From NCBI GenBank assembly GCA_019242395.1, contig JAFAVP010000070.1, positions 1-32,580 on the forward strand: a stretch of DNA of 32,580 bases. Reading direction: 5' to 3'. The translations under genes and the position numbers were made by a program. This DNA is from Alphaproteobacteria bacterium (GTDB lineage: Bacteria > Pseudomonadota > Alphaproteobacteria > Micropepsales > Micropepsaceae). Position 1 is the first letter of the stretch. The number at the start of each line of letters is the position of its first letter. Of this stretch, positions 24,502 to 32,177 are shown in pieces. The notes below the pieces were generated by a model, which worked only from the letters and a program-made list of their open reading frames with translations, was not told the DNA's origin and made no database searches.

Positions 24502-25779
24502 ATGGAGTCGTTGGCGCTATTAGGGTACCGCTATGGCACCATGGCCTTGGCTCCTCTGGTGCCGTTGGCCCTGCGCCGCCGAAGGGCGAAGGGAAAAGAG
24601 GACCGTAGCCGGATCCGGGAGCGATTAGGCTATCCGAGCTTGAGCCGCCCGACTGGTCAGCTTATATGGATACACGGCGCAAGCATCGGCGAATGCCTGT
24701 CCATACTACCGCTGGTGAGCGTATTGCTTGAGGCGCCGGGCCGCTCCGTTCTCGTTACAAGCGGCACGGTAGATTCGGCAAAGTTGATGGGTGAGCGTCT
24801 ACCTGCGGGTGGGTTGCATCAATATGCACCCGTTGATACGCCGTTCGCGACCGGTCGATTTCTGGATTATTGGAAACCGCATGTGGCCATCTTCGTGGAC
24901 TCCGAAATCTGGCCCAACATGTTGTCTGCCGCAAAGAGGCGCGGCATAGGCCTCGCACTGGTCAATGGACGAATGTCGGCCAAATCCTTTATTCGGTGGC
25001 AGCGTCTCAAAAAAATGGCTTCGGCGTTGCTCAGTAACTACGATGTCTGCCTCGCGCAGGATCAGGATAGCGCGAGAAGGCTGCGCGACCTTGGCGCGGT
25101 AAGTGTAACCATTTCTGGCAATCTCAAAGCGGATGCACCACCTCTGCCGGCGGACGCACAAACTCTGGCTTCACTCCAGCACGCTATCGGCGATCGGCCG
25201 GTGCTGCTTGCCGCCAGCACGCACCCGGGGGAAGAGGACATCATCCTTCCGGTTCATGATCATTTGCAACGCAAGCTCCCGAACTTGCTGACCGTGATTG
25301 CACCGCGCCATCCCGAACGTGGCGCGAGTATTGCCACGCTCTGCGGAGAACGTGCGAACGCTAGGAGAGCTGCGGGGATCTGGCCCACAAAGGAGACAGC
25401 CGTCTACATTGCGGACACTGTGGGAGAGCTTGGGTTGCTCTACCGGATCGCGCCAGCTTTTGCCTTTGTGGGAGGAAGTTTAGTTAAGCATGGCGGTCAG
25501 AATCCACTTGAGCCAGCGCGTTTGGCCTGCGGGGTTTTGGCAGGCCCTCACACGTGGAACTTTGCATCAGCTTACAACGCGATCTTTACCGCCCAAGGCG
25601 CCGGGATGGTAGGTTCAACAGGAGAAATGGCCGCGCTGGCAGCTCGCCTGCTCGCAGATCCTGCAGAAGCGCGTGCTTTGGGAGCAGCCGCCAAGGTTGC
25701 CGCCGAATCTTTGGGTGGAGCGGTGGAGCGAACCCGCAGTGCCATCGAACAGCTGCTTCGCGGCAATGCGTACGCCTGA
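24502..25779 (+). CDS. waaA: 3-deoxy-D-manno-octulosonic acid (Kdo) transferase
   Basis: Kdo transferase (KdtA/WaaA), 425 aa, a GT-30 glycosyltransferase at the cytoplasmic face of the inner membrane that adds Kdo to lipid IVA. The N-terminus has a short hydrophobic anchor (YGTMALAPLVPLAL). The conserved IWIHGASIGECLSILPLV contains the catalytic glutamate. FVDSEIWPNML, LLAASTHPGEEDIILPVHD, VIAPRHPERG and FVGGSLVKHGGQNPLEPA are family signatures. It begins 3 bases after the msbA stop and overlaps lpxK by 14 bases, so all three are coupled. Confidence 0.97.
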   Translation: MESLALLGYRYGTMALAPLVPLALRRRRAKGKEDRSRIRERLGYPSLSRPTGQLIWIHGASIGECLSILPLVSVLLEAPGRSVLVTSGTVDSAKLMGERLPAGGLHQYAPVDTPFATGRFLDYWKPHVAIFVDSEIWPNMLSAAKRRGIGLALVNGRMSAKSFIRWQRLKKMASALLSNYDVCLAQDQDSARRLRDLGAVSVTISGNLKADAPPLPADAQTLASLQHAIGDRPVLLAASTHPGEEDIILPVHDHLQRKLPNLLTVIAPRHPERGASIATLCGERANARRAAGIWPTKETAVYIADTVGELGLLYRIAPAFAFVGGSLVKHGGQNPLEPARLACGVLAGPHTWNFASAYNAIFTAQGAGMVGSTGEMAALAARLLADPAEARALGAAAKVAAESLGGAVERTRSAIEQLLRGNAYA

Positions 25780-26749
25780 GTTCTGGAACGGCGGCTCGCG
25801 CGCTGCTCAATGGACCCGTAGGGCACTAGCACCGGCAAGTTACGTGTACGCTGCCACGGTCAGTCTCAAGGCCCGACAGGGCAAGCCTTACCGGTCCGGT
25901 GCAAAAGTAATCTGCGTCGGCAATCTCACGGTTGGCGGGACCGGGAAAACCCCAGTTGCCGTTGCCGTTGCACGCATTCTGATTGCACGAGGTTACAAAA
26001 CCTATTTCCTGACCAGGGGATATGGCGGCCGCACACACGGGCCCGTATTAGCGGATCCAGACCATCACACCCCCAACGACATCGGCGATGAGCCGTTGCT
26101 GCTCTCCTCCGTCGCTCCCACGATCATCGCCCGAAACCGAGCAGCAGGCGCGCGCTTCGCCGATTCCGAGGGCGCGGACGTAATTGTTATGGACGATGGC
26201 TATCAGAATTTCACGCTGGCCAAGGATCTCTCGATGGTCGTCATCGACAGCGAGGAGGGGTTCGGAAACGGCCGCGTCTTACCGGCTGGCCCGCTGCGGG
26301 AACCGATTCAGCAGGGCCTCACGCGCGCCGATGCCATTGTTCTGGTCGGTAAGCCGCTCGTGATGCGGCTGCGCAAGCCTGTTCTTCAGGCGCGTCTTTC
26401 TGCAGCACCGGATGATGACTGGGTCGGCAAAAGAGTTATTGCATTTGCCGGGATTGGACGGCCGCAAAAATTTTTTCAAATGTTACGCGCGTTGGGCGCC
26501 CATGTGGTCGCAACGCATGCTTTTGCTGACCACCACGTTTATAGGATTGCAGAACTCAAGCAGTTGCGTGACCACGCCCTCGTCAGAGGGGCCTCCCTCG
26601 TGACAACCGAAAAGGATTTCATCAGGCTACCCCGGGAGGAACGCCAACAGCTTCTCTACCTCCCGGTCCGGGCGGAATTCGAGGATGCGCCGGCCCTACT
26701 GGCGTTGCTGAACAGGGTTGTTCCCGATCAACGGGGCACAGGCGCATGA
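25766..26749 (+). CDS. lpxK: Tetraacyldisaccharide 4'-kinase
   Basis: LpxK, 327 aa, phosphorylates the 4' position of the lipid A disaccharide to give lipid IVA. The P-loop is NLTVGGTGKTPVAVAVA. FLTRGYGGRTHGPV and VIVMDDGYQNFTLAKDLSMVVID (containing the catalytic DDG(Y/F)Q motif) are diagnostic, as is RVLPAGPLREP. The ATG at 25766 (MRTPEFWNGGSRAAQW) gives the usual N-terminus; the track start at 25673 is too far inside waaA. It overlaps the acyltransferase by ATGA. Confidence 0.97.
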   Translation: MRTPEFWNGGSRAAQWTRRALAPASYVYAATVSLKARQGKPYRSGAKVICVGNLTVGGTGKTPVAVAVARILIARGYKTYFLTRGYGGRTHGPVLADPDHHTPNDIGDEPLLLSSVAPTIIARNRAAGARFADSEGADVIVMDDGYQNFTLAKDLSMVVIDSEEGFGNGRVLPAGPLREPIQQGLTRADAIVLVGKPLVMRLRKPVLQARLSAAPDDDWVGKRVIAFAGIGRPQKFFQMLRALGAHVVATHAFADHHVYRIAELKQLRDHALVRGASLVTTEKDFIRLPREERQQLLYLPVRAEFEDAPALLALLNRVVPDQRGTGA

Positions 26750-27738
26750 TGGCGCGCAACCCGCCTTTCTTCCGAAAACTGCGGTACGGCGGCGAGGCGG
26801 CCGTATTTTTCCTTACCATGGGATTTTTCCGCCTGCTTGGCGTTGATGGCGCCTCATCGCTTGGAGGCGCTCTCGGACGGCATGTTCTGTACCGCACCTC
26901 GCTCAGCAACCGCGCTCGCGAAAACCTAGGCGTCGCCTATCCGGAGAAGTCGGAGTCTGAAATCGACGATGTGGTGCGCGAAATGTGGGATAATCTCGGC
27001 CGCACTATCGCGGAATACGCGCACCTGGACAAGTTCAACTTCCAAGGACCGGACGCGCGGATCGAACTCGCGAATTTGGACACGGCCGCTCGCATCATCG
27101 AGGCGGGCAAGGGAATCCTGTTCGTCTCCGGTCATTTCGGCAACTGGGAAATCATGCCGATCGCCGCCACCGAGTACGGACTCAAAGGCGCCCTCGTGTA
27201 TCGGCCGCTGAACAACCCTTACGTTGACCGTTGGATGGTGAGGCAGCGCGGCAAAAAAGGGCCTAAGGAGCATCTCGGGAAAGGCGCACAGGGCATCAAA
27301 CGCATTTTCACGCTGCTGCGGAATGCCAAGTCGATCTTTCTGCTGGTTGACCAGAAGACGAGCGAAGGCGTACCGGCGCCCTTCTTCGGCCGTCTAGCCA
27401 TGACCACGCCGGCGCCCGCCGCGCTGGCGCTCAAACTCGGCGCTGTCATTCTGCCGGTGACAAACGAGCGGCTGAGCGGCGCGCGTTTTCGCATGACGGT
27501 GCATGAGCCGATCATCTGTGAACCAAGCGGGCACCATGATCGTGATGTTCTGACCGTCACTACCAAAATCAATGACGTGATTGAGCGCGCTGTACGCTAT
27601 CGGCCCTCGCAGTGGCTCTGGATCCATCGCCGCTGGCCCAGTGAAGGTGACCAGCCGCGCAAGCGGCGCGGCCGGCAGGTTCAGGCTTTGCTCGGTGAAG
27701 CTGTGCGGGTCGAAAGCGATGGATCGAGTTTCATTTGA
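26746..27738 (+). CDS. lpxL: LpxL/HtrB-type lipid A acyltransferase
   Basis: Late acyltransferase family protein (330 aa) that adds secondary acyl chains to Kdo2-lipid IVA. The catalytic HX4E motif is VSGHFGNWE. Other segments are RENLGVAYPEKSESEID, LVYRPLNNPYVDRWM, FLLVDQKTSEGVPAPFFGR and QWLWIHRRWP, all typical. An N-terminal hydrophobic segment (AAVFFLTMGFFRLLG) anchors it to the inner membrane. ATGA overlap with lpxK. The basic tail (QPRKRRGRQVQ) reaches 58 bases into the convergent M23 peptidase gene. Which acyl position it modifies cannot be told from the sequence. Confidence 0.93.
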   Translation: MMARNPPFFRKLRYGGEAAVFFLTMGFFRLLGVDGASSLGGALGRHVLYRTSLSNRARENLGVAYPEKSESEIDDVVREMWDNLGRTIAEYAHLDKFNFQGPDARIELANLDTAARIIEAGKGILFVSGHFGNWEIMPIAATEYGLKGALVYRPLNNPYVDRWMVRQRGKKGPKEHLGKGAQGIKRIFTLLRNAKSIFLLVDQKTSEGVPAPFFGRLAMTTPAPAALALKLGAVILPVTNERLSGARFRMTVHEPIICEPSGHHDRDVLTVTTKINDVIERAVRYRPSQWLWIHRRWPSEGDQPRKRRGRQVQALLGEAVRVESDGSSFI

Positions 27739-28529
27739 AACCAGTTCATGCCCCAGTGCAGGTGAGGGCCCGTCGCCCTGCCCTTCTTGCCCACCAGCCC
27801 GATTAGATCGCCACGCTTCATCGCCTGCCCCACCCTCACCTTCAGCGCGCTCTGGTGGATGTACATGGTGAAGACGCCATGGCCATGATCCATCACTGTG
27901 GTGCCGCCGGTAAGATAGAAATCAGCCTCCGCCAGAACGATGCTTCCGTCTGCCGGCGCATGAATGGCGGTGCCTTCGGGCGCAGCGATGTCCACGCCGA
28001 AGTGTGGAGCCTTGGGTTTGCCATTGAGAATGCGCTGGCTGCCGAAAACGCTGCTGATGATGCCAGCGGTAGGCCAATCAAACGGCTCGGCAAAGCCGAT
28101 GCCCGACGTATCGCGCTCACGCGCTTCCACGATCATCCCGTTTTCGCGATTGATTCGCTTCTGAATGTCTGGCGGCGGAGTGACAAGTGTTTCAGGCAGA
28201 CCGTTGATTCGCTGAACCTCATACGTGCGAGGGACTGGCATCAGATCATTGTTGGAGGTAAGGCCGTACCTCGTCGTTGTAACGGTTAGCCGCGCCGCCG
28301 CTTTTTGATCGTAGTCGAACCCAAAGGCAAAGTATCCATCCGGAGAGACGCTCAAGGGTTTGCCATCCAGCATCACCTTGCCCGGCTCAACCAGTTTTCC
28401 GACCAAGAGGCTGCCCTGCTCGCGGGTCCCCCTCAACGAGAATGGTGGCGGAGGAGGAGTGGCGCATGCCGACTTGGCAGCGGCCGTGAACGCAATCCCA
28501 GAAATCAGAAAGGACCGTCTCTCGATCAC
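27681..28529 (-). CDS. M23-family (LytM) metallopeptidase with Tat-like signal
   Basis: Secreted peptidoglycan hydrolase or LytM-type protein, 282 aa. The GTG at 28529 overlaps the DUF2093 stop (GTGA). It places IERRSFLISGIAFTAAA at the N-terminus, a twin-arginine-like signal. The C-terminal M23 domain has PHFGVDIAAPEGT (zinc-binding His and Asp), MYIHQSALKVRVGQ, and GPHLHWGMNW, so the zinc site is intact and the enzyme is probably active. The domain between (residues 40-150) is the usual beta-rich N-terminal part. The TTG start at 28610 in the ORF track would bury the signal. The 3' end overlaps the lpxL 3' end by 58 bases. Confidence 0.92.
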   Translation of the reverse strand: MIERRSFLISGIAFTAAAKSACATPPPPPFSLRGTREQGSLLVGKLVEPGKVMLDGKPLSVSPDGYFAFGFDYDQKAAARLTVTTTRYGLTSNNDLMPVPRTYEVQRINGLPETLVTPPPDIQKRINRENGMIVEARERDTSGIGFAEPFDWPTAGIISSVFGSQRILNGKPKAPHFGVDIAAPEGTAIHAPADGSIVLAEADFYLTGGTTVMDHGHGVFTMYIHQSALKVRVGQAMKRGDLIGLVGKKGRATGPHLHWGMNWFQMKLDPSLSTRTASPSKA

Positions 28530-28753
28530 CGCGGGGTAAATCCCCTCTCCTGGAACCGCTTCAGCGCAATCTGCGGGGAGACATACGCTTCCTGCAGATC
28601 CACGCTCCAATAGCGCAGCGCTTCCAGCGGAATGGCAGCGCCCGTCACAGCGCAGGTGACGAATGAGCCCGGCCGCACGACCCGGTATTCACCGTCCAGA
28701 TATTCTAGTTCTGCAAGCCCATCGGGCCGAAAATCGCGTTCCATCCGGTTCAT
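28526..28753 (-). CDS. DUF2093 domain protein
   Basis: Small protein of 75 aa from the ATG at 28753 (MNRMERDFRPDGLAELEYLD). The segments AELEYLDGEYRVVRPGSFVTC, AVTGAAIPLEALRYWSVDLQ and EAYVSPQIALKRF match DUF2093, a conserved alphaproteobacterial family of unknown function. It usually neighbours lpxK, xseA or both, and here lies 46 bases downstream of xseA. No signal peptide. Coupled to the M23 gene by GTGA. Confidence 0.92.
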   Translation of the reverse strand: MNRMERDFRPDGLAELEYLDGEYRVVRPGSFVTCAVTGAAIPLEALRYWSVDLQEAYVSPQIALKRFQERGFTPR

Positions 28754-28799
28754 GGCGGAACTCCTGACACCGTGCGCTAAAACCCACAAGAGCCGCTGG

Positions 28800-30224
28800 T
28801 TAAAAGAGTTTGCCTTGCTCTTTCACATTCCTTTTAGGCCGTCCCGAGCGATGCAACGGTTGCCGCGGCGGCCCTATGGCCACGGCGCTGGTCGATTCAT
28901 CCGCAAAGGTGAGGATCAACTCTTCGCCGGAGTTCACATTGGCGGCACGCCGCTTCAGCATGCCGTCCTGGCTGCGCACGAGCGCGAAGCCGCGCTCCAG
29001 CACATTGCGATAGCTCACAGTCTCCAAAACACGCGACATGCTATCGAGCTTAACCTGCCGCTCCTCCATCCGTGCGTGCTCGCGGCGAACGAGGCGCTGC
29101 CCCAGCGCGACGACGCGCTCGCCACAAACGCCGATATGATGCTGCATGGACGTGGGCCGCAGCTTGGCTCCGGCATCGCCAAACGCACGCCGATGAATCT
29201 GTAGGTTCTTGAGCAGCGCTCGTCCAAGGTTGTCGGAAGTGTAATCCAGCCGCTGGCGCGAGTGCGCGAACAGCTGATCGGCCCGCGGCAGCACGCGCGC
29301 CAGTGCAGCAACAAGCGTGCGGCACTGCGAAACGCCACGCATCAGGCAGTTCGTGATCCGCCGCTCGTAATCCAGCGTTTGCGAGAGGAGTTCGGCACGG
29401 ACTGGCACAGCGATTTCGGCCGCCGCGGTGGGTGTCGGGGCGCGCCGATCGGACGCGAAGTCGATCAACGTGGTATCCGTTTCATGGCCCACGGCGGAAA
29501 TCAGCGGGATGGTGCTTTCGGCTACAGCGCGGACGACGATTTCTTCGTTGAACGCCATGAGGTCTTCGACGGAGCCGCCACCGCGCGCCACGATCAGTAG
29601 GTCAGGCCGTGGCACCGCGGCCCCCACCGAAATCGAATTGAAACCTCGGATGGCGGCCGCCACTTCCGCTGCTGCGCGCTCGCCTTGAACGGCAACAGGC
29701 CAGACGAGAACCCGGCGCGGGAAGCGCGCCTGCAACCGGTGCATGATGTCGCGGATCACCGCGCCGGTTGGCGAGGTGATGACCCCTATGACCTCGGGCA
29801 GGAACGGCAACTTCTTCTTGCGCGACTCGGCAAAGAGACCTTCGGCTGCGAGGCGCTTCTTGCGCTCCTCCAGCATCTCCATCAAGGCGCCGATGCCGGC
29901 GAGCTCGATCTGCTCGACGACGATCTGGTAGCGCGACGAACCCGGATAGGTGGTCACGCGGCCCGTACAGATCACCTCCAAGCCGTGCTGCGGCTTCAGT
30001 TTCAGCAGCCGCGCGGTCATCCGCCACACAACCGCGTTCAGGCAGGCTCTGTCGTCTTTTAGGTCGAAATAGATGTGCCCGGAGGAATGGGGCTTCAGGT
30101 TGCTGATCTCGCCCCGCACCCGCACGAGGGGAAACGCATCTTCCACTGTGCGCTTCAGTGCCGCCGCGATTTCGCTGACGCTGTACTCTAGAAGATTGGC
30201 GCGGGCCGATGCGGCTTCACTCAT
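28800..30224 (-). CDS. xseA: Exodeoxyribonuclease VII large subunit
   Basis: Large subunit (474 aa) of exonuclease VII, which digests single-stranded DNA from both ends in repair. The N-terminal OB-fold reads VRVRGEISNLKPHSSGHIYF, followed by DLKDDRACLNAVVW. The catalytic domain has GVITSPTGAVIRDIMHRLQARFP, VARGGGSVEDLMAFNEE and SAVGHETDTTLIDFASDRRA. A coiled-coil region and the C-terminal RGFALVRSQDG complete it. xseB is not in the window. It is transcribed divergently from purD across a 46-base gap; xseA-purD divergence is a frequent alphaproteobacterial arrangement. Confidence 0.97.
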   Translation of the reverse strand: MSEAASARANLLEYSVSEIAAALKRTVEDAFPLVRVRGEISNLKPHSSGHIYFDLKDDRACLNAVVWRMTARLLKLKPQHGLEVICTGRVTTYPGSSRYQIVVEQIELAGIGALMEMLEERKKRLAAEGLFAESRKKKLPFLPEVIGVITSPTGAVIRDIMHRLQARFPRRVLVWPVAVQGERAAAEVAAAIRGFNSISVGAAVPRPDLLIVARGGGSVEDLMAFNEEIVVRAVAESTIPLISAVGHETDTTLIDFASDRRAPTPTAAAEIAVPVRAELLSQTLDYERRITNCLMRGVSQCRTLVAALARVLPRADQLFAHSRQRLDYTSDNLGRALLKNLQIHRRAFGDAGAKLRPTSMQHHIGVCGERVVALGQRLVRREHARMEERQVKLDSMSRVLETVSYRNVLERGFALVRSQDGMLKRRAANVNSGEELILTFADESTSAVAIGPPRQPLHRSGRPKRNVKEQGKLF

Positions 30225-30270
30225 GATTCCGCCGATGATACAGGACTAGCAACTTCGGTGGGGTGAATCT

Positions 30271-31536
30271 TTGCGGTTTCTTCTGATCGGATCTGGCGGC
30301 CGGGAGCACGCGCTTGCCTGGGCACTTTCGGCGAGCCCAATCGTCTCGAAGCTTTACAGCGCGCCTGGCAATGCGGGCATTGCGGAAGTTGCTGAGTGCG
30401 TTCCCATCGGCGCCATGGAGCTGGACCGGCTGGTCGAGTTCGCCAATGTGGAAAAAATCGACCTCGTGATGATCGGACCTGAGGCGCCGCTGGTCGCGGG
30501 ATTATGGGATCGATTGGAAGCGGCAGGCATCAAGGCGCTAGGACCGAGCGCGGCCGGAGGGGTGCTGGAAGGGTCGAAAGGCTTTGTGAAGGATCTCTGC
30601 GCTGCCAATGACATTCCGGCGGCGGCTTACAAGCGGTTCGGCGATGCAGGCGCTGCGAAACGCTTCGCGGCGGAGCTGGGCTTGCCAGTGGTGGTCAAAG
30701 CGGACGGACTGGCGGCGGGCAAAGGCGTTGTCGTCGCGGAGACCACTGCGGAACGGGACCGCGCCATTGACTTGATGCTGGACCGGCCCGGCGATGAACT
30801 CGTCGTGGAAGAATTCCTTGAGGGCGAGGAAGCCAGCTTTTTTGTGCTGAGCGACGGCGAAAATGTGCTGCCGCTGGCGGGGGCTCAAGATCACAAGCGC
30901 GCCTTCGACGGCGACAAGGGACCGAACACCGGCGGCATGGGCGCCTACTCACCGGCGCCGGTGCTCACGCCGGCGGTGATGGAGAAGACGCTTGAGCGAA
31001 TCATAAGGCCAACGATTGCGGCGATGGCCGCGCGGGGCACGCCGTACATGGGCGTGCTGTATGCTGGGCTGATGATCAAGGACGGGGAGCCCAAGCTCAT
31101 CGAATACAACTGCCGCTTTGGAGATCCGGAATGCCAGGTGCTGATGATGCGGCTGAGATCGGATCTGGCGACGGCGCTACTCGCCACCCGCGACAGGCAG
31201 TTGAACCATCTTGACTTGCGCTGGTCGGAAGACGCAGCGCTGACCGTGGTGATGGCGGCGAAAGGCTATCCCGGCGAGTACCCCAGAGGTTCTGAAATCC
31301 GCAACCTCGCCGCTGCGTCTCAAGTGGAGGGCGTGCAAATCTTCCACGCTGGGACCAACCAAGAAGCCGGCAAGCTGATCGCAACCGGCGGGCGCGTACT
31401 GAACGTGACGGCGACGGGCAGAAGCGTTGGCGAAGCGCAGCAGCGCGCCTACCGGGCGGTCGAGCTTATCGACTGGCCGGAAGGCTTCTGCCGCCGGGAC
31501 ATTGGCTGGCGCGCGATCTCTCGCAAGCAGCCTTAG
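30271..31536 (+). CDS. purD: Phosphoribosylamine-glycine ligase
   Basis: GAR synthetase (421 aa), an ATP-grasp enzyme of de novo purine synthesis. The N-terminus reads RFLLIGSGGREHALAWALS. The other signatures are MIGPEAPLVAGLWDRLEAAG, VVKADGLAAGKGVVVA, PLAGAQDHKRAFDGDKGPN, NTGGMGAYSPAP and EYNCRFGDPECQ. The start appears to be the TTG at 30271, with GGTGGGGTGA just upstream, since no ATG or GTG is available before the conserved N-terminus. Its stop overlaps the 3' end of the broken toxin gene on the other strand by a few bases. Confidence 0.96.
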   Translation: MRFLLIGSGGREHALAWALSASPIVSKLYSAPGNAGIAEVAECVPIGAMELDRLVEFANVEKIDLVMIGPEAPLVAGLWDRLEAAGIKALGPSAAGGVLEGSKGFVKDLCAANDIPAAAYKRFGDAGAAKRFAAELGLPVVVKADGLAAGKGVVVAETTAERDRAIDLMLDRPGDELVVEEFLEGEEASFFVLSDGENVLPLAGAQDHKRAFDGDKGPNTGGMGAYSPAPVLTPAVMEKTLERIIRPTIAAMAARGTPYMGVLYAGLMIKDGEPKLIEYNCRFGDPECQVLMMRLRSDLATALLATRDRQLNHLDLRWSEDAALTVVMAAKGYPGEYPRGSEIRNLAAASQVEGVQIFHAGTNQEAGKLIATGGRVLNVTATGRSVGEAQQRAYRAVELIDWPEGFCRRDIGWRAISRKQP

Positions 31537-31858
31537 TCGGCTATTCCCATCACCACCGCCAGCATTCGGTTGAGAGCCTGGATTGTCGCAGCATCTAGCC
31601 GTCCAACCCGCGGACCGCACTTCGCGCGCCGCGCCGCCATGATCTTATCGGCCATGATTTGCGAAGGTTGGCGCAAGCCGTCTGCTCGCTACCCGGCACG
31701 TCAAGTCGATAGAGTGAGGCTTCCTGACGTTTGCTCGTAATCAGGCACACAAGAACGCTTTCTGTCTCAAGAAGTGTATCGGACTGGATGACAACCGCGG
31801 GACGCGGTTTGCCGTAATCGCCCGACAGCGCGACTGTGATGACATCGCCGCGCTTCAT
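31533..31858 (-). pseudogene. PemK/MazF-like toxin, frameshifted
   Basis: Type II toxin of the PemK/MazF endoribonuclease family. The first part is normal (MKRGDVITVALSGDYGKPRP, AVVIQSDTLLETESVLVCLIT). After YRLDVPGSEQT the annotated frame runs into unrelated residues and stops at 31595. Moving one frame around 31675-31681 restores a typical ending: LRQPSQIMADKIMAARRAKC, GPRVGRLDAATIQALNRMLA, VVMGIAD, with a stop at 31533-31535. One missing base (ACGGCTTGC where ACGGGCTTGC would read ..TGL..) explains it; corrected length would be 108 aa. Either a true inactivating deletion or an assembly error. The start overlaps the antitoxin stop (ATGA). Confidence 0.88.
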
Positions 31859-32082
31859 GAAATCCAGTCGGTCGTATCCATATGCCTTTCGATAAAGGCG
31901 AGCGTCTCCTCTTCTTCCGGCGCCCCGCGCAACAGAGCTGCCTGACGCTTCGCCTTCCTGCGGAACGCCGCAGACCGTGTATCAGGCACCCATATGCGGA
32001 GTAACCGGAGCCCGCGTGCCTTGCGGGTTTCGCGGTAGCGGCGGAACTTGTCGAATTCTGCCTTCTTCGGAGGCCTGTTCAT
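31855..32082 (-). CDS. MazE-like antitoxin (DUF3018 type)
   Basis: Antitoxin of 75 aa paired with the downstream PemK/MazF-like gene. The N-terminal part KKAEFDKFRRYRETRKARGL and the segment LRLLRIWVPDTRSAAFRRKAKRQAALL resemble the DUF3018 MazE-like antitoxins as I remember them. The acidic C-terminus (EEEETLAFIERHMDTTDWIS) would bind the toxin. The ATG at 32082 fits the family; the track start at 32220 runs into the divergent phosphotransferase gene. CTGGAG lies directly before the ATG with almost no spacing, so translation may be weak. Antitoxin stop and toxin start overlap (ATGA), the usual coupling. Confidence 0.85.
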   Translation of the reverse strand: MNRPPKKAEFDKFRRYRETRKARGLRLLRIWVPDTRSAAFRRKAKRQAALLRGAPEEEETLAFIERHMDTTDWIS

Positions 32083-32091
32083 CTCCAGACG

Positions 32092-32103
32092 GTAGCGCGC
32101 TAC
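32092..32103. promoter_or_regulatory. Perfect palindrome upstream of the antitoxin, possible operator
   Basis: GTAGCGCGCTAC is a perfect 12-bp palindrome 10 bases upstream of the antitoxin start codon, in the divergent gap to the phosphotransferase gene. Toxin-antitoxin operons are commonly autorepressed through palindromes at this place, so an operator is reasonable. A single short GC-rich palindrome can also occur by chance. Confidence 0.35.
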
Positions 32104-32177
32104 GGCCGTCGTCGCAAGCGAGCCCTTGTTTCGCCGCGCAACACGCCTCAAATAGCCGAGGCGGCTTAGGATAGTGC

